A stretch of 64,000 nucleotides of DNA from Methanomassiliicoccus sp. (GTDB lineage Archaea > Thermoplasmatota > Thermoplasmata > Methanomassiliicoccales > Methanomassiliicoccaceae): the NCBI GenBank assembly GCA_012719175.1, contig JAAYAX010000014.1, positions 124,001 to 188,000 of the forward strand, written 5' to 3'. Within the stretch, counting starts at the first letter, position 1; each line of letters opens with the position of its first letter. This document shows, piece by piece, positions 49,637 through 57,421 of the stretch. Below the pieces are notes generated by a model. It saw only the letters and a program-made list of their open reading frames with translations, ran no database searches and was not told the DNA's origin. The position numbers and the translations under genes are program-made.

Positions 49637-50257
49637 TCAGGGCCTCCGGCTAACGTAGGTGTCCCCTTTAAGAAGGAACCGCCATGGCCAGAGTGCCGCT
49701 TCCTTGGCGTACTCGACACCGATCCTTCTAGAGGTGACCACCTCGGCCTTCTCACCGCCCGCGGTGAAACGCAGATCACCCTTGACCATGTCCGCGCCGT
49801 TGTCCTCCCTCGTAAGTCCGTAGGCTATGCATAGTTTCGAGGGACCGGAACAGAGCTTCCTGCGTTCCGCCTCGTCAATGACGGGGATACCTCTCCGGGA
49901 GGCCATGATGTCCACCCCCTTAGATGGGCGCACCGCCCTCAGGAGGACGGCCTCCGGGGTACCCGGGGGACCGCAAACGACATTGAGGCAGTGGTACATC
50001 CCGTAAATGGGGTAGATATATGCGTGGGCGGGCGGGCCCCACATGACCTCGTTCCTGGCGGTCCTGCGTCCTCTGAACGTGTGTGCGGCAGGATCCTCCA
50101 CTCCGCAGTATGCCTCGGTCTCCACTATCACCCCTGACACTGTACCTTCGGTCGACCTGCGGACCAGGTTCATGCCTATGAGGTCCCTGGCCACGTCCAG
50201 CGCGGATCGGGCGAAGAACTTCGGGGAGACCTTTCCATTCACGTCCCTAGGATGCAC
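49637..50257 (-). CDS. 3-methyladenine DNA glycosylase (AAG/MPG family)
   Basis: This 206-residue enzyme excises alkylated purines. It has SGVIVETEAYCGVEDPAAHT near 38-57, whose glutamate activates water. MWGPPAHAYIYPIYGMYHCL near 69-88 includes the tyrosine that intercalates into DNA. The C-terminus holds CSGPSKLCIAYGL. Length suits bacterial-type AAG. A TATA box at 50275-50284 gives a leaderless start, and a 14-bp palindrome lies just upstream. Confidence 0.95.
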   Translation of the reverse strand: MHPRDVNGKVSPKFFARSALDVARDLIGMNLVRRSTEGTVSGVIVETEAYCGVEDPAAHTFRGRRTARNEVMWGPPAHAYIYPIYGMYHCLNVVCGPPGTPEAVLLRAVRPSKGVDIMASRRGIPVIDEAERRKLCSGPSKLCIAYGLTREDNGADMVKGDLRFTAGGEKAEVVTSRRIGVEYAKEAALWPWRFLLKGDTYVSRRP

Positions 50258-50303
50258 GAAGGTGCTCTTGGACCTTTCTTAAACAAGCCCAGGCCTTTGC
50301 TGG

Positions 50304-50317
50304 TATCGGTACCGATA
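50304..50317. promoter_or_regulatory. 14-bp palindrome between the AAG gene and a membrane-protein gene
   Basis: TATCGGTACCGATA is a perfect palindrome. It is about 20 bases upstream of the AAG TATA box and about 20 bases upstream of a TATA-like AGCTTAATAAA (50336-50346) on the other strand. Confidence 0.45.
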
Positions 50318-50427
50318 ATAGGACTCACCCCTGAAAGCTTAATAAATGGATGGCGAATCCCTGCGACGCCCAGCATGGATCGGTAAACTGGCTGGACTTT
50401 CAGCCTCTTAACATCCAAGGTAAGAAA

Positions 50428-51027
50428 ATGATGGACCTTCTTTTAACGATACTGCTGTACGCCTTCCTAGGCGGCGCGATAAAGTATATCGATCAAGCCT
50501 ATGACGAAAGTTCCTACTCCCTGCGGTCAGCGGGAACCCTGGCGGTGATGGCCGGGGTCTCCATGGGCTACCTAATGGCCCGGGACAGCCCGTTCTCCAC
50601 CGCGTTCTTCGCGGCCATGCTGATATCCCTGGTCCTGGCGCGAAAGATAGACAACCAGGCGTTCGCCCTCGGGACCGCTCTGGCCGTGGCCTCGCTGCTG
50701 GCATTCTACCCTAGCAGTACTGTTAGCTGGACCTTGGTCCCGCTGGCGCTCTTCCTGGTGGCCGGTTTCGTCGACGAGGTCGCCGATGGGCTGGTGGACA
50801 AGTACCGCATTGAGGGCTTCCTGCAGCTGTTCATGAACTACCGTCCGTTCAGCGACTTCGCCCTCTTCGGTATGATGCTGGCAGGGATGTTCCCATGGGC
50901 GTACCTATTGCCGTACTTTGGTTTCACCTTATCCTACATGTTCGTGGAAAGGTGCTCCGAGAAGGAACATTCCTTCACCGATGGGGTCTCCTGGATAAAG
51001 CACAGGGTGTTGAGGCGGGCCAACTAG
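50428..51027 (+). CDS. Polytopic membrane protein of unknown function
   Basis: This protein of about 199 residues has six or so hydrophobic segments, beginning LLLTILLYAFLGGAIKYIDQ near 4-23, then AGTLAVMAGVSMGYLMARD and FFAAMLISLVLARKID. FVDEVADGLVDKYRIEGFLQ near 125-144 is charged and may be functional. ATG codons at 50428 and 50431 follow an AAGGTAAG site; a start at 50350 is possible but adds a hydrophilic tail. No family is recognised. The stop TAG overlaps the end of the convergent cysteine-rich gene. Confidence 0.75.
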   Translation: MMDLLLTILLYAFLGGAIKYIDQAYDESSYSLRSAGTLAVMAGVSMGYLMARDSPFSTAFFAAMLISLVLARKIDNQAFALGTALAVASLLAFYPSSTVSWTLVPLALFLVAGFVDEVADGLVDKYRIEGFLQLFMNYRPFSDFALFGMMLAGMFPWAYLLPYFGFTLSYMFVERCSEKEHSFTDGVSWIKHRVLRRAN

Positions 51028-51260
51028 TCCTTTCCGCTGATGTACTGGCAGTAACCATAGGAGATGGGGCCCTTCCGGGTGGTCTCACAGGGGAAGTCCT
51101 GGCACCGGAAGCATAGGTCCACTCCCCTGCGGGATGCACAGGTGCAGATCTCACAGAAGGGGTTCTCCCTCGGGACGCATCCTTCTTGGCCGTTGGGACA
51201 CTTCCCCGCCGTCCGCCGGGGACAGGCCTCGCAACCCACTCCACATACGCCTATTATCAT
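51024..51260 (-). CDS. Cysteine-rich small protein (DUF3795-like)
   Basis: This 78-residue protein contains 12 cysteines (6, 10, 13, 21, 28, 36, 39, 41, 50, 53, 58, 71). It starts MIIGVCGVGCEACPRRTAGK, the start pattern of DUF3795 proteins, which are thought to bind metal or iron-sulfur clusters. It is last in an operon with two flavodoxin-fold proteins; its start overlaps the stop of the second. An electron-transfer or metal-delivery role with these flavoproteins is likely by context only. Confidence 0.83.
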   Translation of the reverse strand: MIIGVCGVGCEACPRRTAGKCPNGQEGCVPRENPFCEICTCASRRGVDLCFRCQDFPCETTRKGPISYGYCQYISGKD

Positions 51261-51922
51261 CTACTCTCCTCCTCCATATATGGTCTGTCCCGGATGCGGT
51301 CCAAGACGTTATTCTTACGTGCCGCACGGTCCCATGCCCGATTCGCCCTGGTATTGTGGAGGAACGGAGGGACGATGTTACGACCCAATAGATCTATGGC
51401 CTCCTGCGGGACGGCCTTGCCTTCGGCCAGAGCCAACACCGCCTGGTCGAGGGCTTTTCTCACATTCCTGGCCACACCTCCTGCCTCCTCCAGACCGTGA
51501 CCTGCAAGGACGTTGCCTCCTCCCAGCGACAGCCCGCCCCTCCACTCCCATCCTATATCTCGTGCGAACAGACGGCAGATCGACAGCGAGGGACTGTTGT
51601 TCCCCGATCTGACATAGCCGCAGTTCTCTATGGCTAGGAGGTCACCCCCCTTCCTGATGCGGCTGTGCATGGTCTCCATAGCCCTGATCACAGCCGCGGG
51701 CGGGGAATCAAAGTATGTGGGGAAGGAGAGGATCATGAGGTCCGACCGTTCCGCTAAGGCCAGCAGATCGGTTAGCCCTTCTGATGTGGTAACGGCCCTG
51801 CACATGTCCAATTCTTCCACCGCCCATCCCCTGCTCCGAAGGCCCTCGAGCGCGTACGATCCCATGGCACGGGACGTGGACCTGCTCCCCCTGGGGCTTC
51901 CGTTCAACAACGCCGCCCTCAT
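51257..51922 (-). CDS. Flavodoxin-fold FMN reductase-like protein
   Basis: This 221-residue protein starts with the FMN phosphate loop (AALLNGSPRGSRSTSRAMGS near 3-22), then has the flavodoxin strand DLMILSFPTYFDSPPAAVI near 61-79 and a third strand near DLLAIENCGY. The C-terminal 70 residues are helical. It lacks the compact cysteine motif of its upstream neighbour. The start overlaps the stop of that gene and its own stop overlaps the start of the cysteine-rich gene. Confidence 0.85.
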   Translation of the reverse strand: MRAALLNGSPRGSRSTSRAMGSYALEGLRSRGWAVEELDMCRAVTTSEGLTDLLALAERSDLMILSFPTYFDSPPAAVIRAMETMHSRIRKGGDLLAIENCGYVRSGNNSPSLSICRLFARDIGWEWRGGLSLGGGNVLAGHGLEEAGGVARNVRKALDQAVLALAEGKAVPQEAIDLLGRNIVPPFLHNTRANRAWDRAARKNNVLDRIRDRPYMEEESR

Positions 51923-52488
51923 GGTGTGATACCCGCCTCCAGGAAGGCCTCCCTGACCGCCACGGAGGCCATCTCCGGACGCTCGTTGGAGAACACCAGG
52001 GCCGTGGCCCAGGCGGTCGCACGGAAGTTCAGCGCGTTCATCTTAGAGAGCTCGCGATAGGTGGTCTGGGCCTCGTGATCGCGCTGGGGCAGAAGTCCCA
52101 CAAACACCATCCGCCGGGCCAAGTCATAGCGGCGGGGATGCCTAGTATCTCGGCCACATCTCTCCAGGTACGGAAGCATGCAGCCGAGCAAGCGGTCCAA
52201 GGCCTTCTTCAGCTGGGAGGAGTGCCCTCCAAAGGTCACCGGGGTCAACAGAACTATCACTTGAGAGTTGACGAAGGAGCGCATGACCTCATTGGCATCA
52301 TCGTCTATGATGCACTGTCCGGGTGTCCGCACCCAGCAGTCGAAGCATCCCCGGCACTGCCCTATTCGCTTTTCCTTCAATCTAACGGTCTCCACCTGAA
52401 GGCCGATCTCCTGGAGGTGCGACTTGGAAGCATCAACGGCAGGCCTCATCTCATCACTAATGGAACCGTCCAACAGGAGCGCGCGAAC
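51919..52488 (-). CDS. Iron-sulfur flavoprotein (Isf-like), start codon non-standard
   Basis: This flavodoxin-fold protein carries a compact cysteine motif C-x2-C-x2-C-x7-C (RIGQCRGCFDCWVRTPGQC), which in Isf proteins holds a [4Fe-4S] cluster next to FMN. It also has VIVLLTPVTFGGHSSQLKKA. A GGAGGG ribosome site (52495-52500) sits six bases before GTT at 52488, where a first strand VRALLLDGS begins, but GTT is not a normal start. The next possible start is TTG at 52473, which removes most of that strand. It is first of three overlapping genes. Confidence 0.8.
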   Translation of the reverse strand, partial: VRALLLDGSISDEMRPAVDASKSHLQEIGLQVETVRLKEKRIGQCRGCFDCWVRTPGQCIIDDDANEVMRSFVNSQVIVLLTPVTFGGHSSQLKKALDRLLGCMLPYLERCGRDTRHPRRYDLARRMVFVGLLPQRDHEAQTTYRELSKMNALNFRATAWATALVFSNERPEMASVAVREAFLEAGITP

Positions 52489-52561
52489 CCAAAACCCTCC
52501 ATCCCCTTCATGCCAGGGAGAGGATAAAGTAGATTCCCTGTGACTTGACGCGACTCGATGC

Positions 52562-52571
52562 TAAAATTTAA
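52562..52571 (+). promoter_or_regulatory. TATA box of the 52596 gene
   Basis: TAAAATTTAA is centred about 29 bases before the ATG at 52596. Confidence 0.55.
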
Positions 52572-52595
52572 GAATAGTTCGATGATGGTGGGACG

Positions 52596-52910
52596 ATGTC
52601 GTTCTCCAACAGAGGGGTGTCCAACTCCGCCCTCAAGCGGGTATATAACGTATGGCGCATGGCCGCCCTGTTCCTGAACTTCGGGGGTTTGCTCTCCTTC
52701 CTGCTGGCCCTCGAGATGACAGACATTACTAAGCCGCTGATGGTCCTTTCCGTCGTCCTACTGTGGTTGGCGGTGGTGGTATCCCGCAAGTATGTTAAGA
52801 TGGAGCAAGGGAAGACCTTCGAGCCGGTGGCCAAGTACTCTTACTATATCAGCCTGTTCCTGGCCCTGGTCATATCCGTCCTTGCGGCCATCACCATCAT
52901 CCGTTGGTAG
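52596..52910 (+). CDS. Small membrane protein of unknown function
   Basis: This 104-residue protein has an N-terminal basic region (SNRGVSNSALKRVYNVWRM) and three hydrophobic helices near 23-40 (AALFLNFGGLLSFLLALE), 47-64 (LMVLSVVLLWLAVVVSRK) and 84-102 (YISLFLALVISVLAAITIIR). No family is recognised. It is leaderless and ends with TAG. It precedes the Fpg-like gene on the same strand but is separated by an inverted repeat. Confidence 0.75.
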   Translation: MSFSNRGVSNSALKRVYNVWRMAALFLNFGGLLSFLLALEMTDITKPLMVLSVVLLWLAVVVSRKYVKMEQGKTFEPVAKYSYYISLFLALVISVLAAITIIRW

Positions 52911-52977
52911 AGCGGGGAGATGCAAGGGGTCCTATAGCATAGCATAGGGACTGGTGATGACATCCTGCCTCGTCCGT

Positions 52978-53001
52978 TCAACGACATCGGATGTTCGTTG
53001 A
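52978..53001. promoter_or_regulatory. Inverted repeat upstream of the Fpg/Nei gene
   Basis: TCAACGA and TCGTTGA flank a 10-base spacer. The 7-base arms are the same word as in the operator at 47839-47860 but in opposite order. It lies 40 bases before the start of the glycosylase gene. Confidence 0.4.
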
Positions 53002-53040
53002 GGAGGATAAGAGGATCAACTTTGACCGTGGAGGTGGCAC

Positions 53041-53832
53041 ATGCCGGAACTACCTGAGGTGGAGACGTTCAGACGTTACATCGATCGCACCTCGATGTGT
53101 CGCCTCATAGCGAAGATCGAAGTGAAGCATCCCCTCATCATCCGCCCTTTACAGGCCGAAGAGGTGATCACCGCGGGGGAAGGGTCGGCGTTCCTATCTT
53201 CCTACAGGCATGGAAAGAACCTGTTCCTGGAGCTGAGCCGAGGGGGGTGGCTGACGTGGCACTTCGGCATGACCGGGGAGCCGGTGTTCTTTAAGAGAAT
53301 GAACGATGAGCCCCGCTACGACCGTCTCCTCTTCACCTTTGAGAACGGTTACCTCGCGTTCAGCGACCCTCGGATGCTGGGAAGGATAGGGTTGACCTCC
53401 TCGCCAGATGAGTATGTAAGGAAGAAAGGTCTGGGGCCAGATGTCCTAATGCTGACCAGGAAAGATTTCGTCAAAATATTGGAACGCTCCAAAGGGGCTG
53501 CCAAGAATGTGCTCATGGACCAGCATAAGATGGCGGGAGTGGGCAACCTATACTCCGACGAGGCGCTGTTCCAGTCAGGGATCGATCCTCGAGCCCCGGT
53601 ACAGTTCCTGGAAAGAGCCGATATGGAGCGTCTCTATCATAATGTGCGCAAGGTGCTACGCCGCTCCATCGAGCGCAAAGGTGACCTCTCAAAGTTGCCT
53701 CGAACATACCTTCTGCGGCACCGCTTCCGCGGAGGGTTGTGCCCGAACTGTGGCGGCGATCTGCTCTCCATGACTCTCGGCGGCAGAACCTCCTTTTACT
53801 GTCCACGCTGCCAGCGGGAGGACGGGGATTGA
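53041..53832 (+). CDS. Fpg/Nei family DNA glycosylase
   Basis: This 263-residue enzyme removes oxidised bases and nicks the strand. The catalytic N-terminal proline-glutamate pair is exposed after Met removal (PELPEVETF), and HGKNLFLEL near 57-65 holds a catalytic lysine. The helix-two-turn-helix is DQHKMAGVGNLYSDEALF near 160-177, and the zinc finger has CPNC and CPRC pairs near 238-259. The family is common in bacteria and less so in archaea, so it may have been acquired. Its stop overlaps the next gene. Confidence 0.95.
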   Translation: MPELPEVETFRRYIDRTSMCRLIAKIEVKHPLIIRPLQAEEVITAGEGSAFLSSYRHGKNLFLELSRGGWLTWHFGMTGEPVFFKRMNDEPRYDRLLFTFENGYLAFSDPRMLGRIGLTSSPDEYVRKKGLGPDVLMLTRKDFVKILERSKGAAKNVLMDQHKMAGVGNLYSDEALFQSGIDPRAPVQFLERADMERLYHNVRKVLRRSIERKGDLSKLPRTYLLRHRFRGGLCPNCGGDLLSMTLGGRTSFYCPRCQREDGD

Positions 53833-54524
53833 GGGTGGAGATCCTGGGAACAAGGGCGCACGTCGATGTCAGCGCCCCCGGTCACGCCCTTCATTCTGGG
53901 ATACTTATTGACGATGTTCTTTTCGACCTCGGCGAGCGGGAGTACCTGGAGAGGCGGCCAAAGGCCATCTTCATCACCCATTTTCATGAGGACCACGCCT
54001 TCTTCGTCAACGAGGATGTGGACCTCTGCGTCCCTATCTATGGCCCCCAAGCATGGTCCGGTCTCCCCATCAGGGTGATGAGGGGGCCAGTCGATGTCAA
54101 CGGTATGACGGTATCGCCCATACCTACTAACCACAGCGCAGGGCTGCGCTCGTGCGCTTACCTTGCGGAGAAGGACCTAGGGCGGGTGCTGTACACAGGG
54201 GACCTGTACTCTTTCCCTGAACGATACCGGGACCGCATCCCCGATGTCGACCTGGCCATCATTGAGGGCAGCTTTATCCGGAGGGGCGGCCTGGTCAGAA
54301 GGGACCCGATCACCGGCCGCAGCCACGGACACGCCGGCATACCTGATCTGGTGGATCTCCTGGCCCCATTATCGAGGAGGATCGTCGTCACCCACCTAGG
54401 CAGCTGGTTCTACAACGATATTCCTGCATCCATCCAGCAGATAGAACGGCTGGGCGGGGAGGTCAGGGTGACGGTGGCAGAGGACGGGATGACCCTGGAT
54501 GTAACCGTTGACCATGACATCTGA
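53829..54524 (+). CDS. Metallo-beta-lactamase-fold hydrolase
   Basis: This protein of about 231 residues begins LRVEILGTRAHVDVSAPGHA. It has the metal motif THFHEDHAF near 55-63, a later histidine in PTNHSAG, an aspartate in LYTGDLYSF, and a final histidine in VVTHLGSWF. I chose the TTG at 53829 behind GGGAGG; it shares TTGA with the stop of the glycosylase gene. The MBL family covers nucleases, thioesterases and others, so the substrate is unknown. Coupling to a DNA glycosylase hints at a nucleic-acid role (inference). Confidence 0.83.
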   Translation: MRVEILGTRAHVDVSAPGHALHSGILIDDVLFDLGEREYLERRPKAIFITHFHEDHAFFVNEDVDLCVPIYGPQAWSGLPIRVMRGPVDVNGMTVSPIPTNHSAGLRSCAYLAEKDLGRVLYTGDLYSFPERYRDRIPDVDLAIIEGSFIRRGGLVRRDPITGRSHGHAGIPDLVDLLAPLSRRIVVTHLGSWFYNDIPASIQQIERLGGEVRVTVAEDGMTLDVTVDHDI

Positions 54525-54533
54525 GAACCTCTT

Positions 54534-54546
54534 GATTTTTTACTTT
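54534..54546. terminator. T-tract between convergent genes
   Basis: GATTTTTTACTTT sits in the 24-base gap between the MBL gene and thrC and can end the plus-strand transcript. Confidence 0.4.
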
Positions 54547-54548
54547 GA

Positions 54549-55625
54549 TCACAGGTCGCGTCTCAGCACCACCGATGGGTCCTTGAGCCCGGAGCCGGTG
54601 ATCATCAGGACCGTTCTTGCATCCGGCCATGGTTCCAGATACGGTAGGGCCGCCATGGAGGCGGCGGCGGCCGGTTCTGCGAATATTCCCTCCTGGCCCA
54701 GAACCTTGATGGCCTGGATGAGCTGATGGTCGGTCACGGTGATCCCGTAACCCCCGGAGCGGTTCATGGACTCGATGGCCGACCTGCCATTGAACGGGAC
54801 CTTGACCAATATCGCTGAGGCAATGGTGCTCACATCTCCCGGGGTGCGCAGCTCCGTCCCGTCCCTCCACGCCTCCACGATGGGCGCTACCACCGCGGAC
54901 TGGACGGCGATCATCTGAGGCACCCTATCGCTCACCCCTAGGGACCGCAGCTCTTCGAACCCCTTGTGGATGGCGGTGAGGAGGCCGCCCGTTCCCGTGG
55001 GGACCACGACCCTATCGGGTACCCCCATCTGCTCGAATACCTCGAAGGCGATGGTCTTTAGCCCCTCGATGAAGTAAGGGTTCAGACCGCTTGACGCCAG
55101 GTACACTCCCTTCTCGGTCTCCTCCAGAGACCTCTTAACCGCCTGAGCGAAGCCGCCCGGCACTGGCACCAGCTCCGCACCATAAGCGGTGATCTGGGCG
55201 ACCTTCTCCGGCGGTATCCCTTCAGGAATGAATATGCGGGTGGCCATGTTCGCGTACGCGGAGTAGGCCGCCACACTGGCGCCCATGTTGCCAGTGGAGG
55301 CTACGGTCGTGCTCTTGAACCCTTGGTTATAGGCGTCGGAGATGACGACCGAGCTGCCTCGGTCCTTGAAGGACCCTGTGGGGTTGTCGCCCTCGAACTT
55401 GAGGAACACCTCCTCCTTGCTATCGCGGCGTCGGACGAGGGGCGTACCCCCCTCAGATAAGGAAATGGAGCGGGATACTGGAAGCATGGAGCTGTACCTC
55501 CAGAGCCCCACCCCCTCCGGTTCCCACGCCAGTGGGTAGTCGACTGCGAGCAGGACCGAGCCGCATTTGGAGCATGTGTGACGGAACTCGCTGTACTCGG
55601 TGCCACAAACGGTACAACGGAACAT
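54549..55625 (-). CDS. thrC: Threonine synthase
   Basis: This 358-residue PLP enzyme makes threonine from O-phosphohomoserine. It has an N-terminal zinc ribbon (CTVCGTEYSEFRHTCSKCG near 4-22), and the PLP lysine is in NPTGSFKDRGSSVV near 80-93. The phosphate-binding loop is VPTGTGGLLTAI near 202-213. The zinc-ribbon form is common in archaea. It is leaderless: a TATA box at 55648-55657 is 27 bases upstream. Its name rests on family pattern; a related PLP lyase is possible but less likely. Confidence 0.92.
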   Translation of the reverse strand: MFRCTVCGTEYSEFRHTCSKCGSVLLAVDYPLAWEPEGVGLWRYSSMLPVSRSISLSEGGTPLVRRRDSKEEVFLKFEGDNPTGSFKDRGSSVVISDAYNQGFKSTTVASTGNMGASVAAYSAYANMATRIFIPEGIPPEKVAQITAYGAELVPVPGGFAQAVKRSLEETEKGVYLASSGLNPYFIEGLKTIAFEVFEQMGVPDRVVVPTGTGGLLTAIHKGFEELRSLGVSDRVPQMIAVQSAVVAPIVEAWRDGTELRTPGDVSTIASAILVKVPFNGRSAIESMNRSGGYGITVTDHQLIQAIKVLGQEGIFAEPAAAASMAALPYLEPWPDARTVLMITGSGLKDPSVVLRRDL

Positions 55626-55647
55626 GGTGGTAAGTAAGGGCGGGGCC

Positions 55648-55657
55648 GATATATCAC
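55648..55657 (-). promoter_or_regulatory. TATA box of thrC
   Basis: GTGATATATC is centred 27 bases before the ATG at 55625. Confidence 0.55.
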
Positions 55658-55718
55658 AAAGAGGTAGGCGCCTGCCTTCTCCAAAAAAATTAAGCCCTAC
55701 AGGTTGGTATCGTGTGGA

Positions 55719-56210
55719 ATGCTCTCAGAAACTGAGTTCATCTGTGGGGGAGTGGAGCTCATCGACAGCATCAGGGAGATGTGGCATCAGCTCAACAAGC
55801 ATGCCTCCAAGCGTTCCCCTTTCTTCTCTGAGCATTTCTCTGAGAGGACCTTCCAGCTGCGCAAGGAGGAGATGGTCTCCAAGGCCAAATCCTGCCGCTT
55901 GCGCATCGAGATAGCCCGGGACACCATGGCATCCAGGGACCTGGGCTACTGTGCTAGCAGCATAGATTATTTTGGAAATGGAGAGATAGAATCCCTCTTC
56001 GTGGACGACGAGGCCCGAAGACGGGGTGTGGGGGATGCGCTGATGCGACGTACCCTGGAGTGGATGAGGCAACAGGGGGCCAGGAGCACGGTGGTGTTCA
56101 CGGTTTACGGGGACGAGTCAATCTTCTCGTTCTATGCCCGCTATGGTTTCCGACCGAAGATGGTCATGCTTGAGAGCAGCTTTGATCAGTCCCATACAGA
56201 GCAACCTTGA
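55719..56210 (+). CDS. GNAT-family N-acetyltransferase
   Basis: This 163-residue protein shows the GNAT core: IESLFVDDEARRRGVGDALM near 90-109 (acetyl-CoA-binding R-x-x-G-x-G/A loop), EWMRQQGARSTVVFTVYGDE and FYARYGFRPKMVMLE at the end. It would transfer an acetyl group to an amine, protein N-terminus or small molecule. The ATG at 55719 is about 30 bases behind an AT-rich TATA element (55683-55694), so I preferred it to an upstream TTG. Substrate unknown. Confidence 0.85.
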   Translation: MLSETEFICGGVELIDSIREMWHQLNKHASKRSPFFSEHFSERTFQLRKEEMVSKAKSCRLRIEIARDTMASRDLGYCASSIDYFGNGEIESLFVDDEARRRGVGDALMRRTLEWMRQQGARSTVVFTVYGDESIFSFYARYGFRPKMVMLESSFDQSHTEQP

Positions 56211-56325
56211 TATGCAATACGGTCCCACCAACTCTACATCGCTGAGTTAGGGTTCTGCTTCCACCGGCTTGTCAGGCAGGGGCAAGGATGGCAGGATCTA
56301 TGGTCCAAGATCTTGCGGTGAAACG

Positions 56326-57168
56326 ATGAAGGATATCAAAGACAGCATCATACTGGTTACTGGTTCGACCGACGGGATCGGAAAGCTGACCGCAAAAGGA
56401 TTGGCCGCCAAAGGGGCCACGGTGTTGCTGCACGGCCGGAACCCCCAGAAGGGTGAGGCGGCCCTTAGAGAGCTGCAAGGGGCGGTCCATGGTGGGAGGT
56501 TTCAATATTACAACGCAGACCTGTCCTCGTTCGCCGAGGTCACGAAGCTGGCCGATATGGTGTCTAACGAACATTCCCGGCTTGATGTGCTCGTGAACAA
56601 TGCGGGCATAGGTGAGGGGGAGCAAGGGCACCAGATCAGGGAGACCAGCATAGATGGCTTTGAGCTGAGATTTGCGGTGAACTATCTGGCCCCCTTTCTT
56701 CTCACTCGCATCCTCATCCCCCTGCTGCGTCGGTCGGCGCCTTCCGCCATCGTGAACGTTTCCTCCATGAGCCAGAGACAGATCGACTTCCATGATCTGA
56801 TGTTGGAGCGCCATTATGACCCTCAGGCCGCGTATGGGCAGAGCAAGCTCGCCCTGATCATGATGACGATGGACCTGGCCGAGGAGCTCAAAGATGATAG
56901 CATAACAGTAAACGCAGTGCACCCAGGCAACCTGCTGAACACCAAGATGGTCAGGGAGGCCTTTGGACATGGCTGGGGTGACCCACAGGAAGGGGCGGAC
57001 GCGGTCATCAAAACCGTGACCTCTTCTCTGAGGGAAGGCGTGACCGGGCGGTTCTTCGCCCAGGGGCATGAGGCCACCGCTCATCCCCAGGCCTACGATC
57101 TCCATGCCAGGAACATGCTTCGGGAGCTAAGCTTAAGGTTCACCAGGATGTTCTATAAGCGACCGTGA
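56326..57168 (+). CDS. Short-chain dehydrogenase/reductase
   Basis: This 280-residue SDR has the NAD(P) motif ILVTGSTDGIGKLTAKGL near 9-26, and NNAGIGEGE near 88-96. The catalytic region has NVSSMSQRQI near 142-151 and YGQSKLALI near 169-177, with Ser, Tyr and Lys in place. The arginine and pattern after the glycine motif suggest NADP. Closest patterns are the retinol-dehydrogenase-like SDRs. The ATG at 56326 immediately precedes the first strand. Substrate unknown. Confidence 0.88.
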   Translation: MKDIKDSIILVTGSTDGIGKLTAKGLAAKGATVLLHGRNPQKGEAALRELQGAVHGGRFQYYNADLSSFAEVTKLADMVSNEHSRLDVLVNNAGIGEGEQGHQIRETSIDGFELRFAVNYLAPFLLTRILIPLLRRSAPSAIVNVSSMSQRQIDFHDLMLERHYDPQAAYGQSKLALIMMTMDLAEELKDDSITVNAVHPGNLLNTKMVREAFGHGWGDPQEGADAVIKTVTSSLREGVTGRFFAQGHEATAHPQAYDLHARNMLRELSLRFTRMFYKRP

Positions 57169-57232
57169 TCTGAGCGTCATTTATGAACGAATGAGAAGGG
57201 TTAGAAAGAATAAGATAAGGTCGGACCTAGGC

Positions 57233-57409
57233 TCAGTCTCTGTCCATGATGAACAACAATTTCGGACCTAGGTCGTAGCGGAAGTTTACTTTCCCGCCCT
57301 TGAACCGCCGATCCTGTCCAGGTCCCCCGAACACATCATCAAGGTTGGGTCGATCGGCGTGACCAGCGGTTGGGCAGCAGGTCCCCCTGACGAGCTCATC
57401 AATGCTCAA
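57233..57409 (-). CDS. Possible small protein (58 residues), TTG start, or amber-containing longer form
   Basis: A minus-strand frame reads from TTG at 57409 through CCPTAGHADRPNLDDVFGG to LLFIMDRD and TGA at 57233. Its third codon positions are GC-rich in the usual way. Two codons before the TTG lies TAG (57413-57415), and two codons before that ATG (57421). I recognise no family, and no good ribosome site is visible, so the frame may not be a gene. Confidence 0.35.
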   Translation of the reverse strand: MSIDELVRGTCCPTAGHADRPNLDDVFGGPGQDRRFKGGKVNFRYDLGPKLLFIMDRD

Positions 57410-57421
57410 GATCTAGCCCAT

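Noticed and set aside
56272-57105. A 277-codon frame antisense to the SDR gene
   Set aside because: Shadow of a gene with intact catalytic residues.
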